DNA of 46,912 bases from Ruminococcus sp. GTDB taxonomy: Bacteria; Bacillota; Clostridia; Oscillospirales; Acutalibacteraceae. Positions 35,162 through 43,014 of this stretch are shown here, in pieces (positions within the stretch are counted from its first letter, which is position 1; every line of letters starts with the position of its first letter). Where the stretch lies: positions 1-46,912 of the forward strand of contig JAFTYK010000022.1 of the NCBI GenBank assembly GCA_017464765.1. Reading direction: 5' to 3'. The position numbers were made by a program, and so were the translations under genes. The notes under the pieces are model-generated. The model did no database searches and was not told where the DNA came from. It saw only the letters and a list, made by a program, of their open reading frames with translations.

Positions 35162-35809
35162 TTATAAATCTTCCAAATTATGCTTTTTTAAAATATCATC
35201 AGCACTACTATCATTCAAATTACCTGTAAATCTCTTTAAATTTTCGACAGGCATGGTAGCATCAGTAGTCTTAGAGCTTGAAATATTTTCAAACTTTGAA
35301 AAACTTTTTGTATCACCTGAGGATTCTTCCTCCATAATTTTTCTTTCTTCCTTTATTGCATTGAATACATCTGCATTAATGACAGGTTTATCATCGTCTG
35401 TTACGACATCATCAACGAAAGAAGGAATAACTCTTGAAGTTTTAGCCATTGTCGGATCAGGATCTGCAATCGGACTTTCAATCATTTTGGTATCGTAGAG
35501 AACGTCCATGTGTTTTTTTCTCGGTTTAAGGTCAACATAAAAAGGTGTCAGAAGATAAAAACCAAAAAATGGAAGTGCTACCAAAAGCATAAATATTATA
35601 TTTGTTCTATCAGTCATTAAAAAGAATACAAAAAGAATAACTAACGATAATATGGTTGCAACAATAAATGGCACTAAAAGAGATTTTTTAATAAGAATGT
35701 TAGATTCCTTTTTACATTTATTGCAGAAATATTCTCCTCTTGTACGAATGATAAAAGCCTGCATAAAAGTAAGCTGTTTTCCGCAATACGGACATTTTGT
35801 TATTTTCAT
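35162..35809 (-). CDS. Zinc-ribbon, two-span membrane protein
   Basis: This 215-residue protein begins with a zinc-ribbon (CPYCGKQ at residues 6-12 and CNKCKKE at about 29-35, two CxxC knuckles). Two membrane spans follow (about 46-68, FIVATILSLVILFVFFLM, and about 73-90, IIFMLLVALPFFGFYLL), then a charged, Ser/Asp-rich C-terminal region of about 120 residues that looks disordered. I do not recognise a family with a known role. Its start overlaps the remB stop by four bases (ATGA), so it is translated with the replication-origin operon. gyrB follows after 47 bases. Confidence 0.78.
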   Translation of the reverse strand: MKITKCPYCGKQLTFMQAFIIRTRGEYFCNKCKKESNILIKKSLLVPFIVATILSLVILFVFFLMTDRTNIIFMLLVALPFFGFYLLTPFYVDLKPRKKHMDVLYDTKMIESPIADPDPTMAKTSRVIPSFVDDVVTDDDKPVINADVFNAIKEERKIMEEESSGDTKSFSKFENISSSKTTDATMPVENLKRFTGNLNDSSADDILKKHNLEDL

Positions 35810-36072
35810 AAACTAGAATCCTTTCGTGACAATAATCTTTTTTGAACAGTTTTAGAAGAAAGCTGACAAATATATATCTTCTGTTCTTTGCCGTCATCAC
35901 ATAAAATAAAAGATTTCGGAAGTTCAAAAGAAACGGTTACTGCTTGTTTATTTTTTTCGCATTTAGAGAGATAGTTGCGGGTGTGTTTAGAAACAGTGGA
36001 TGTATCAAGGTCAAATATACCGATTATGTCGTCTGTTTTAATGACGGTTTCATTACCTAAATGTAAGTACAT
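35806..36072 (-). CDS. remB: RemB/YaaB-like regulator (DUF370 family)
   Basis: This 88-residue protein resembles RemB (YaaB), found between recF and gyrB in Firmicutes. RemA/RemB are linked in Bacillus to extracellular-matrix gene control. The N-terminus MYLHLGNETVIKTDDIIGIF, then DLDTSTVSKHTRNYL, is the conserved part; the C-terminal third is more variable. The ATG at 36072 overlaps the recF TGA by one base (TGATG). The link to matrix genes in this organism is not shown. It is interesting alongside the surface and dockerin genes, but the location is the standard one. Confidence 0.85.
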   Translation of the reverse strand: MYLHLGNETVIKTDDIIGIFDLDTSTVSKHTRNYLSKCEKNKQAVTVSFELPKSFILCDDGKEQKIYICQLSSKTVQKRLLSRKDSSL

Positions 36073-37169
36073 CAGCACACCTCACCATCATTTATATAGA
36101 AAACTTTTCCTGATTTTAGTTGCTCTTTATTAGATTCTTCACAGCAGGTAACAAAAACCTGATATGAATCAACTTTATTAAGCAGAAAATCCTGTCGTTT
36201 AGGGTCAAGTTCGGAAAGTACATCATCAAGCAAAATAACGGGTTTTTCATCATTTTTCAAATATAACATTTCAGCCTGAGCTAGTTTAAGCGATAAAACA
36301 GCAGAGCGTTGTTGCCCTTGCGAACCAAAAGTTTTGGCAGATATTCCATTAATTTTTATATCCATATCATCTCTATGAGGTCCGATGTTAGTATAGCCTG
36401 TGTGATAATCATCTTTGCGTGAATTTTCATAAGCTTTTCTGAGTTTTTCAGTAATCTCTTCTATTGAATCACTTTCAATAACACCGGCGTTGGAAATATA
36501 CTCCAAACTTAATTTTTCTTTAGAGCTTGAAATATCATCGTGAAACTTTTCAGCATGAATTTTAAGCTTACTTATATATTCCATTCTCTCTTTCAGAATG
36601 ATTGCGCCTGTCAGTGCTAAAGAATCGTCCCAAATGGGGAGAGTTTCTTTTAGCTCTTTATGTTTGTAAATATCTTTTAAAAGAGCATTTCGTTGATTAA
36701 TAATCTGATTGTACTTTGATAATGCTGCAGCGTAACGTATACGTTGCTGACAAATAGCTCCATCTAAAAATTTTCTTCTTAAAGATGGACCTCTTTTTAC
36801 TAATGTCATATTCTCAGGTGAAAAAACTACACATGAAAAAACTTCCGTTAAATCTGATGATGAATTTTTTTCTACACCGTTAAGTTTGATTTTCTTTTTA
36901 TTCTGAGCAAATGTAATTTCTGCGTTTTGATCACGACTTTGTGAGTAAAAATCCATCGAAAGCTTGAAAAAGCTGTCTTCAAAATGTATCAGCTCGTTTT
37001 CTTTAGCTCCTCGAAAAGAATGACCTCCACAAAAAAGCCAAATAGCTTCCAAAAGATTAGTCTTACCCTGAGCATTGTCACCGTAAATTACATTAACTTT
37101 TTCACACGGAATAATCTCGCTGTTCGAAAGATTACGAAAATTTTCAAACTTAAGCTTTTTTACAATCAA
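36072..37169 (-). CDS. recF: DNA replication and repair protein RecF
   Basis: RecF is an SMC-like ATPase that loads RecA at gaps with RecO and RecR. The protein has 365 residues. The Walker A motif is GDNAQGKTNLLEAI (about 30-43), the ABC signature is FGSQGQQRSAVLSLKLAQAE (about 285-304) and Walker B is KPVILLDDVLSELDPKR (about 312-328). The length is normal. The start is a TTG whose TTGA overlaps the yaaA stop, with GAGGT upstream. It sits in the dnaN-yaaA-recF-remB operon. Confidence 0.95.
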   Translation of the reverse strand: MIVKKLKFENFRNLSNSEIIPCEKVNVIYGDNAQGKTNLLEAIWLFCGGHSFRGAKENELIHFEDSFFKLSMDFYSQSRDQNAEITFAQNKKKIKLNGVEKNSSSDLTEVFSCVVFSPENMTLVKRGPSLRRKFLDGAICQQRIRYAAALSKYNQIINQRNALLKDIYKHKELKETLPIWDDSLALTGAIILKERMEYISKLKIHAEKFHDDISSSKEKLSLEYISNAGVIESDSIEEITEKLRKAYENSRKDDYHTGYTNIGPHRDDMDIKINGISAKTFGSQGQQRSAVLSLKLAQAEMLYLKNDEKPVILLDDVLSELDPKRQDFLLNKVDSYQVFVTCCEESNKEQLKSGKVFYINDGEVC

Positions 37170-37384
37170 TCTGCTTTTACCTCAATGATTTTATCTTTAT
37201 ACTGTGCAGTATCGCCATCGCGCATTTTTTTACCACGCATGGTACATACTTCACCATTTACTTTGATTTCTCCGTTTTGAATAAGAAACTTAGCCTGACC
37301 ACCTGTAGGAGTAATACCGGAAAATTTCAAAAGGTCCTGTAAACGGATAAATTCTTCGTTAATAGTTATGATTTCTTTATTCAT
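37166..37384 (-). CDS. yaaA: S4-domain RNA-binding protein YaaA (RlbA)
   Basis: This 72-residue S4 RNA-binding domain protein is found between dnaN and recF in most Firmicutes. The typical stretch is EEFIRLQDLLKFSGITPTGG (about 10-29), followed by AKFLIQNGEIKVNGEVCTMR and GKKMRDGD. The family is thought to act in ribosome or rRNA metabolism. The ATG at 37384 begins two bases after the dnaN stop. An earlier in-frame GTG-like start would overlap dnaN and lacks support. Confidence 0.93.
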   Translation of the reverse strand: MNKEIITINEEFIRLQDLLKFSGITPTGGQAKFLIQNGEIKVNGEVCTMRGKKMRDGDTAQYKDKIIEVKAD

Positions 37385-37385
37385 A

Positions 37386-38492
37386 TCAGCCCTCACTTGA
37401 AAGTCTCATCGGTACTACAAGGAAAGTAAAGCTGTCAGAATTTACAGGTTTTACAATCATTGGAGCGAGAGGACCATTCAAAATAAGCTTAATTTCGTCT
37501 GTATCGCTGTTTTTAAGTGCATAAAGTAAATATCTATTATTAAAACCTATTTCAACGTCAGAGCCAATTGTAGACACTGAGAGAATATCATTTGCCTTAC
37601 CTACAGCTGTTGAACAAGAAAGTTTTATCTGATCAGTCGAAATTGACATTCTTACAGGAGACTGAATTTTTTCATTTGTAAGAAGTGACATTCTATCAAC
37701 GGCATTTGAAAGTAAACGTGTATTGATAACAAGCTCAGTCTGCGCAGTTTTAGGAACTGTGGTTTTATAATCCATAAAATTGCCTTCAATTAAACGTGAA
37801 ATAATACAGTAGTTTTCAATTTTAAAGCTGATGTGACGCTGGCCAATAATGATTTCAACATTCTTTTCATCGTCTGTGATAAGTTTTAAGATCTCACTTT
37901 GAGTTTTTCCTGGAACTACAAATTTGTTAGTGCTGTCACAATCTACATTTTCTTCTCTGATAGCCATTCTGTAGCCATCAACTGAAACTATTCTTAAGAT
38001 TTTATTGTCAATATCAAAAAGAGAACCTGTGTAAATAGGTTTAGCCATGTTATCTGAAACAGCGAAAATAGTCTGTCTGATCATATTTTTCAATATTTCA
38101 GCGTTAACAGTAATTTTATCTGTTTCTTCAAATGATGGAAGATCAGGATATTCATTTGATGAAATACCCACAATCTGGTAATCAGCCTGTCCGCTTGTAA
38201 TGTATGTAATGAGTCTTTCGTCAGTTTCAATGCACACGATTTCTTCAGGAAGCTTTCTGACAATATCAGAAAAAAGCTTAGCTGAAACTACAATTTCTCC
38301 TTCTTCATTAACAGTAGCGTCCATAGTTGTAGTTATACCGATTTCAAGGTCATATCCTGATAAAACAAGGTTTGAACCGTAAGCTTTAATTAAAATACCC
38401 TCAAGTGCAGGGATAGATGCTTTTGATGAAACAGCACGCTGTACATTTGATACAGCAGATGCGAGTTCTGATCTTAGACATGTGAATTTCAT
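37386..38492 (-). CDS. dnaN: DNA polymerase III sliding clamp (beta subunit)
   Basis: DnaN encircles DNA and tethers the replicative polymerase. The 368-residue protein shows the three-domain clamp layout: an N-terminal segment with ISTL-like helices (SKASIPALEGILIKAYGSNL, about 23-42), internal DGYRMA-type segments (IVSVDGYRMAIREENV, about 171-186), and a C-terminal KPVNSDSFTFLVVPMRL, with the MPM/MRL end that binds polymerase peptides. AAAAGGAGAAC precedes the ATG. It lies downstream of dnaA and across the origin gap. Confidence 0.96.
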   Translation of the reverse strand: MKFTCLRSELASAVSNVQRAVSSKASIPALEGILIKAYGSNLVLSGYDLEIGITTTMDATVNEEGEIVVSAKLFSDIVRKLPEEIVCIETDERLITYITSGQADYQIVGISSNEYPDLPSFEETDKITVNAEILKNMIRQTIFAVSDNMAKPIYTGSLFDIDNKILRIVSVDGYRMAIREENVDCDSTNKFVVPGKTQSEILKLITDDEKNVEIIIGQRHISFKIENYCIISRLIEGNFMDYKTTVPKTAQTELVINTRLLSNAVDRMSLLTNEKIQSPVRMSISTDQIKLSCSTAVGKANDILSVSTIGSDVEIGFNNRYLLYALKNSDTDEIKLILNGPLAPMIVKPVNSDSFTFLVVPMRLSSEG

Positions 38493-38551
38493 ATTATGTT
38501 CTCCTTTTAAATGAAATAAATCAATCTAATGAAATGTATTAATATATATTT

Positions 38552-38566
38552 TAGTAGTAATAGTAG
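38552..38566 (-). other. DnaA-trio unwinding element
   Basis: Read 3' to 5' on the plus strand from the G tract, the bases are GAT-GAT-AAT-GAT-GAT. All five triplets fit the 3'-(G/A)AT-5' DnaA-trio rule. The element sits directly between the G4 tract next to the boxes and the AT-rich stretch. Confidence 0.8.
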
Positions 38567-38570
38567 GGGG

Positions 38571-38587
38571 TGTTGAAATGTTGAAAA
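38571..38587 (-). other. Paired DnaA-box-like 9-mers next to the trios
   Basis: On the minus strand TTTTCAACA (38587-38579) and ATTTCAACA (38579-38571) overlap by one base and end at the C4 tract. They occupy the position of the DnaA boxes nearest the trios in Bacillus, but have A instead of C at position 6 of TTATCCACA/TTTTCCACA. A similar 9-mer, TTTTCAACA on the plus strand, is at 38680-38688. Confidence 0.6.
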
Positions 38588-38742
38588 CAAAAATAACCTA
38601 CTATTGATGGGAAAATTTGAAATTTAATTCTTGATAAAAAATAAGGAAAAGTGTTGAAGTGTCTTTTAAATAGGACAAGTTTTCAACATTATGTTAATTT
38701 ATGTGGAGTGTATGTTTAAGAAAATGTATGAAAACTTTTATA

Positions 38743-40074
38743 TTAACGATCACGAATATTTTTTATAATATCTTCTACCGTTGCTTTTAAAGTCATATCA
38801 GTTTTCATATTTTTTTCAACCTGCTGAATTGTGTATACAATGGTTGAATAATGTCTTCCGCCAAACTCCTTACCGATATTTTCCATTGAAAGAGAAGTGA
38901 GTTCTCTAACTATGAAAATTGCAATCTGTCGAGGCTTATTAATATTAGCTTTACGGGATTTTTGAGAACGAATATCGTCTGTTTCTACTCCAAATGTACG
39001 AGCGACCTCTTCAATTATTTTTTCTACTGTAAGTTCAGGTGGAGCTTCATTATTTAAAATATCTGAAATTGCTTCACTTACAATTGAAAGGGTTGGACTT
39101 TCGCCTGTTAAGTAAAATCTCGCTTTGAGCTTTTTAACTACACCTTCAAGCTGACGGATATTGGTCTTAAGTTTCTGAGCAATACATTCACTGACATCAT
39201 CAGTAAGGTCAAGACCTAAAATTTCAGCTTTACGTTTTATAATTGCAATTCTGGTTTCCAAATCAGGTGGTTGAATATCAGCCAAAAGACCAGATTCGAA
39301 ACGGCTTCTAAGTCTGTCCTCTAATATCTGGATTTCCTTTGGCGGACGGTCTGATGTTAAAACAATCTGTTTTTTAGCTTCAAATAAAGTATTGAAAGTA
39401 TGGAAAAATTCTTCCTGTGTACTTTCTTTACCGCCGATGAACTGAACGTCGTCTACTAAAAGAACATCAGCTTGTCTGTATTTTTGTCTGAAGTCAGCAG
39501 TTTTAGCTAAACGAATTGACTCAATAAGTTCGTTAGTAAAATCATCACCTTTTATGTAAATGATATTTCTGTCAGGATAATTATTTTTTATATCATTTCC
39601 GATAGCGTAAAGAAGATGAGTTTTACCAAGTCCTGAGTTACCGTATAAAAATAAAGGATTATATGCACCTGCAGGGTTTTGAGCAACAGCTAAACAAGCG
39701 GCATGAGCAAATTTATTACTTTGTCCTACAATAAATGTGTCAAAAGTAAATTCATAACCGGCATCTGCGGACTGTTCGTTAGATAAAAATTTAGTCTGTT
39801 CTTTTTTTACTTCTTCATCTGGAACAATAAAAATTGTTTCAAAAGTAGTACCAAAAACTGCTTTATAAGCATCCTCGAGCATAGGAATATAACAACGCAT
39901 CAAAGTTTGACGATGAAAATCGTTCGGAACTAAAAGTGTAATTTCACCTTTTTCGAAGTCTATGTTTTTCGGTTCAATACGGCTTATCCATGTTTTATAA
40001 GCAACGTCGGTAATTTTCTTTTCTTTCTGAAAATATTCACAAATAACTTGCCAAGCTTCATCAAAAGAACCCAT
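38743..40074 (-). CDS. dnaA: Chromosomal replication initiator DnaA
   Basis: DnaA melts oriC and loads the replicative helicase. The protein has 443 residues: domain I (1-80), a short domain II linker, AAA+ domain III with Walker A GNSGLGKTHLLYAIG (about 144-158) and Walker B VLLVDDVQFIGG, and DNA-binding domain IV (about 345-443). The usual recognition motif GGRDHTTV reads GGR-His408-Tyr-Ser-Thr-Ile here, so the Asp/His/Thr residues that contact bases in E. coli domain IV are changed to His/Tyr/Ser. The rest of the domain is normal. CGGAGGAT precedes the ATG. The predicted promoter at 40149 contains a box-like site, so autoregulation is likely. Confidence 0.96.
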   Translation of the reverse strand: MGSFDEAWQVICEYFQKEKKITDVAYKTWISRIEPKNIDFEKGEITLLVPNDFHRQTLMRCYIPMLEDAYKAVFGTTFETIFIVPDEEVKKEQTKFLSNEQSADAGYEFTFDTFIVGQSNKFAHAACLAVAQNPAGAYNPLFLYGNSGLGKTHLLYAIGNDIKNNYPDRNIIYIKGDDFTNELIESIRLAKTADFRQKYRQADVLLVDDVQFIGGKESTQEEFFHTFNTLFEAKKQIVLTSDRPPKEIQILEDRLRSRFESGLLADIQPPDLETRIAIIKRKAEILGLDLTDDVSECIAQKLKTNIRQLEGVVKKLKARFYLTGESPTLSIVSEAISDILNNEAPPELTVEKIIEEVARTFGVETDDIRSQKSRKANINKPRQIAIFIVRELTSLSMENIGKEFGGRHYSTIVYTIQQVEKNMKTDMTLKATVEDIIKNIRDR

Positions 40075-40148
40075 TTTTTATCCTCCGTTTTCATATAATT
40101 TCGAGTATTGTTTTTCATAACTCGACACTTATCCATAATACTTTTAAC

Positions 40149-40177
40149 ATTGTATCAAAATTATGTTGAAAAATCAA
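40149..40177 (-). promoter_or_regulatory. Predicted dnaA promoter with an internal DnaA-box-like site
   Basis: On the minus strand: TTGATT, 17 bp, TACAAT. The spacer contains TTTTCAACA (40172-40164), so DnaA binding there would block polymerase. Confidence 0.6.
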
Positions 40178-40351
40178 TATTATTTTGCATTTATAAGTAA
40201 ATATTTACAATAATAATATAGGCCTTATTTTGAGATATTTTTTAAGGCTGTAAATTGTGGTCAAATTTTGTATTTAATACTAGATATTGTGGGTGTTTTT
40301 TCGTAGTTTTTTTCTTATTAATTTATTACATAATAAAAGGAAAAATTTTTG

Positions 40352-40381
40352 TTGACAAAACCGCTATTATTAAGCTATAAT
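40352..40381 (+). promoter_or_regulatory. Predicted rpmH promoter
   Basis: Consensus TTGACA, 18 bp, consensus TATAAT, about 40 bases before the rpmH ATG. It is the best promoter match I find in the window, as expected for a ribosomal protein gene. Confidence 0.8.
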
Positions 40382-40421
40382 GCTAGATTGTAAGGTTATG
40401 TACCCGAAAGGAGGATTTTAA

Positions 40422-40556
40422 ATGCTGAGAACATATCAGCCTAAAAAGCTTCACAGAAAGAAGGAGCACGGCTTCAGAAAGAGAATGTCTACAAAGAACG
40501 GCCGCAAGGTTCTTGCAAGAAGAAGAGCTAAGGGCAGAAAGCACTTATCATACTAA
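40422..40556 (+). CDS. rpmH: Ribosomal protein L34
   Basis: This 44-residue, very basic protein starts [20 protein letters not shown], then has [20 protein letters not shown] and ends LSY. That is the complete L34 signature and the normal length. It is a structural protein of the 50S subunit. GAAAGGAGG precedes the ATG. It heads the divergent rpmH-rnpA-yidD-yidC-jag cluster and is followed by a hairpin, which could limit read-through to rnpA. Confidence 0.97.
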   Translation: MLRTYQPKKLHRKKEHGFRKRMSTKNGRKVLARRRAKGRKHLSY

Positions 40557-40562
40557 GAAATA

Positions 40563-40592
40563 GGCCACTGTCGGCAGTGGTCTTTCTTTTTA
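40563..40592 (+). terminator. Terminator or attenuator between rpmH and rnpA
   Basis: The stem GGCCACTG / CAGTGGTC (one G-U pair) with a TCGG loop is followed by TTTCTTTTT. No strong promoter is seen between it and rnpA, so partial read-through is likely. Confidence 0.75.
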
Positions 40593-40666
40593 TCTAACTT
40601 TTTTGACAGCTACACAGTCTACACTACTTCTACATCTTCAGACTGTTTGTCGTAAGGGTGGTTAAG

Positions 40667-41005
40667 ATGAGAGATTATCTCACACTAAAAGAAAACTACA
40701 GGTTTCAGCGAGCTTACAAAAGAGGAAAGTCTTTTGTATCTTCATCGCTTGTGACTTATATAATTAAAAATAACACTAATAACCTTCAAATCGGAATAAC
40801 TACCTCGAAAAAAATCGGCAAGGCTGTACAGCGTAATCGGTGCAGAAGAATAATCAGAGCGGCTTTTTGTGAACTGTTACCACAGATTAAAAGCGGTTAT
40901 GATTTGGTTTTTGTCGCAAGGGCAAAAACTCCGTTTGTAAAAAGTACCGACATTTTAAACGCTATGAAAAATCATTTGCAACAGGCAAATGTACTCAAAA
41001 ACTAA
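40667..41005 (+). CDS. rnpA: Ribonuclease P protein component
   Basis: This 112-residue basic protein assists the RNase P RNA in cutting tRNA 5' leaders. It shows [17 protein letters not shown] near the N-terminus and the family RNR motif region, [20 protein letters not shown] (about 52-71), then [14 protein letters not shown]. The ATG at 40667 is chosen because it starts the conserved part and has AAGGGTGG upstream; a GTG at 40658 is possible. It is followed after one base by yidD. Confidence 0.94.
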   Translation: MRDYLTLKENYRFQRAYKRGKSFVSSSLVTYIIKNNTNNLQIGITTSKKIGKAVQRNRCRRIIRAAFCELLPQIKSGYDLVFVARAKTPFVKSTDILNAMKNHLQQANVLKN

Positions 41006-41006
41006 A

Positions 41007-41237
41007 ATGAAGAAGATTTTTATCTCAATTATCAGATTTTATCAGTGCTACATTTCTCCGCTGATGGGCAAGGGTAAATGTAAGTTTTATCCGACTTGTT
41101 CAGAGTATATGAAAGAAGCTATTGAAGTTCACGGAGCTTTCAAAGGTTTTTTTATGGGTATGTGGAGAATATTAAGGTGTAATCCTTTCTCAAAAGGCGG
41201 ATTTGATCCGGTTCCACCTAAAAAGCACAAAAATTAA
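41007..41237 (+). CDS. yidD: Membrane protein insertion efficiency factor YidD
   Basis: This 76-residue protein of the YidD family helps membrane-protein insertion by YidC. The signature is [20 protein letters not shown], then [10 protein letters not shown] and [18 protein letters not shown], all present. The ATG at 41007 starts one base after the rnpA stop. An ATG at 40989 would overlap rnpA by 17 bases and is a possible alternative. There is no clear ribosome site, so coupling is likely. Confidence 0.94.
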   Translation: MKKIFISIIRFYQCYISPLMGKGKCKFYPTCSEYMKEAIEVHGAFKGFFMGMWRILRCNPFSKGGFDPVPPKKHKN

Positions 41238-41250
41238 GAAGGCTACAATT

Positions 41251-42177
41251 ATGATGCAATTTTTTAACATTTTTGGTAGTATATTCGGATATGTTCTTTG
41301 GGCAGCTTATCACTTTATAAACAACTTCGGTGTTGCTATTATTATCTTCACACTGATTTTCAAAGTTGTTTTGTTCCCATCTTCTGTAAAACAGCAGAAA
41401 TCAATGGCTGCTAACGCTAAAATTCAGGCTAAACAAAGAGCATTACAGGAAAAGTACGGTAACGACAAACAGAGATATAACGAAGAGCTTCAGAAACTCT
41501 ATGAAAAAGAGAATGTTAAGCCTTTTGGAGGCTGTTTAAGCTCATTTTTACCATTTATCGTTATGCTCGGCATTTACTACTCTGTTGTAAGACCACTTTC
41601 AAACGTGCTTCATATCGCAAGCGATAAGGTTGCTCAGCTTTCAGAGTATGTAAATTCAATTCCGGGTATTTCACTCAACTCAAGTTCACTTTACTCAGAA
41701 ATCGAATTACTCAGAATTTTTGACAGCATTTCTACACACAGTGGTGTTACTGAAATTCTCACGGGTGATGAAATTGAAAAAATCAAGTTACTGACAGGTG
41801 GCTTTAACTTCCTCTCACTTGATTTGCTTTCAACTCCTAAATTTGCAGGCGGATGGGTACTTCTCATTCCTATTTTGTGTCTTGTAACATCAGTAGGTTC
41901 ACAGGTATTCATGATGTTTATGAAGGGTAATCCTATGAGCCAACAGCAGGGATGTATGAAATATATGTTCATTGCACTTCCTGTTTTAACTGCTTGGATT
42001 GCTTACACAGTACCTGCAGCTGTAGGTTTTTACTGGATTTGTTCTACAGTGTTCGGATTTATCCAGACACTGATTATGAATAAGTTCTATTCTCCTGACA
42101 TAATGATTGCGAAGAGTGAAGCACAGCACATTGCACGACTTGAGCTTGACGAAAAAAACTCACAGTACACTCCTTAA
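41251..42177 (+). CDS. yidC: Membrane protein insertase YidC (SpoIIIJ type)
   Basis: YidC/Oxa1 inserts and folds inner-membrane proteins. The 308-residue form lacks the large periplasmic domain, as in Gram-positives. An N-terminal span is followed by a conserved span with ARG-independent VVLFPSSVKQQKSM, a charged cytoplasmic hairpin (about 60-90, AKIQAKQRALQEKYGNDKQR) and further spans after FGGCLSSFLPF. No lipobox cysteine is visible at the N-terminus. The start is the first of two adjacent ATGs, with AAGAAGG upstream; the upstream part of the frame overlaps yidD and is not used. Confidence 0.94.
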   Translation: MMQFFNIFGSIFGYVLWAAYHFINNFGVAIIIFTLIFKVVLFPSSVKQQKSMAANAKIQAKQRALQEKYGNDKQRYNEELQKLYEKENVKPFGGCLSSFLPFIVMLGIYYSVVRPLSNVLHIASDKVAQLSEYVNSIPGISLNSSSLYSEIELLRIFDSISTHSGVTEILTGDEIEKIKLLTGGFNFLSLDLLSTPKFAGGWVLLIPILCLVTSVGSQVFMMFMKGNPMSQQQGCMKYMFIALPVLTAWIAYTVPAAVGFYWICSTVFGFIQTLIMNKFYSPDIMIAKSEAQHIARLELDEKNSQYTP

Positions 42178-42220
42178 TTTAAACTAGAAATTTCCATTAC
42201 ACTATAAAGAAGGTGCAAAC

Positions 42221-43009
42221 TTGAATAGAGAAGCTATCGCAACAGGTAATACTGTTGAAGAGGCAAGAGAAAAAGCCTGCGAGATGCTCGGTGTTGAAAC
42301 ATACGACGATAATGTTGATTTTGAAATTATCGAGATGCAGCAAAAGAAAATCTTAGGTCTTTTCGGCGGACATCCTGCTAAAGTAAGAGTATTTATCAAG
42401 ACTACTCCTGCTCAGGCTGCTGCTGATTATTTGCAGGCTATAATTAAGGCTATGGGCCTTAACGATATTGAAATGAATGTTGAAGAAAAAGAAAAGAACA
42501 TCATCAATATCGATATCACAGGCGAAGACGTGGGTTCTGTTATAGGCAGAAGAGGCGAAACTTTAGATGCTTTGCAGTATCTCACATGTTTAGTAGCAAA
42601 CCACGTTGACAACTCTTACTGCAGAGTTACAATTAATACAGGTGACTATAGAGAAAAGAGAGAAAAGACTCTCGAGATTTTAGGCAGAAAGCTTGCTATC
42701 AAGGCAGCAAAGACAGGCAGAAAATCATCTTTAGAGCCAATGAATCCTTACGAAAGAAGAATTATTCACACCGCGGTTCAGAAAATCAACGGTGCGATTT
42801 CTTGGAGTGAGGGTGAAAATATCAACCGTCACGTTGTAATCGGTCCTGACCCTAAGTCAAAGGGCAACTACAAGGGTAGATCAGGCGGCAACAGAAGACC
42901 ATACAGAGGTGGTAAAAGCAGTCAAAAACCTGCTTCATCTCCTAACCCAGATCGCAAGCCACTTAATGAGGGCGGCGAGTACGGTCTCTACGGCAGAATT
43001 GATAAATAA
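42221..43009 (+). CDS. khpB: Jag/KhpB RNA-binding protein
   Basis: This 262-residue protein has the Jag-N domain (about 1-50, AIATGNTVEEAREKACEMLG), a type II KH domain with GxxG-like IGRRGETLDALQYL (about 104-120) and an R3H domain with NPYERRIIHTAV (about 174-188). A C-terminal Gly/Arg/Ser-rich basic tail follows. The Jag/KhpB partner of KhpA binds RNA and affects cell elongation and division in Firmicutes. The start is TTG, with AAGAAGGTG upstream. It is the usual gene after yidC. A strong terminator follows. Confidence 0.93.
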   Translation: MNREAIATGNTVEEAREKACEMLGVETYDDNVDFEIIEMQQKKILGLFGGHPAKVRVFIKTTPAQAAADYLQAIIKAMGLNDIEMNVEEKEKNIINIDITGEDVGSVIGRRGETLDALQYLTCLVANHVDNSYCRVTINTGDYREKREKTLEILGRKLAIKAAKTGRKSSLEPMNPYERRIIHTAVQKINGAISWSEGENINRHVVIGPDPKSKGNYKGRSGGNRRPYRGGKSSQKPASSPNPDRKPLNEGGEYGLYGRIDK

Positions 43010-43014
43010 TACGT

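Larger units (their letters stand above)
38493..38742. other. oriC: Replication origin (oriC), dnaA-dnaN intergenic region
   Basis: This 250-base AT-rich gap holds TTTTCAACA-type boxes at 38571-38579, 38579-38587, 38652-38660 and 38680-38688, a G4 tract at 38567-38570, five DnaA-trios at 38552-38566 and an AT-only stretch at 38535-38551. Reading in the dnaA-to-dnaN direction (minus strand), the order is boxes, C4, trios, AT-rich. That is the layout of the Bacillus basal unwinding system downstream of dnaA. The gap also carries the dnaN ribosome site. Assignment as oriC is firm from gene context; the box sequence is inferred from position and repetition. Confidence 0.88.
40075..40421. other. 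Divergent dnaA-rpmH intergenic region
   Basis: The 347 bases hold the dnaA leader and promoter (to 40177), a TTATCCATA near-box at 40129-40137, a TTTTCAACA box at 40164-40172, an AT-rich stretch with a GCCTTA/TAAGGC inverted repeat at 40222-40248, and the rpmH promoter at 40352. It may be the upstream half of a bipartite origin, as in Bacillus, but has only these two box candidates. I see no gene in it. Confidence 0.7.

Noticed and set aside
40117..40135. TGTCGAG on the minus strand near dnaA, like a Spo0A box.
   Set aside because: Single, imperfect copy; Spo0A presence is unknown here.
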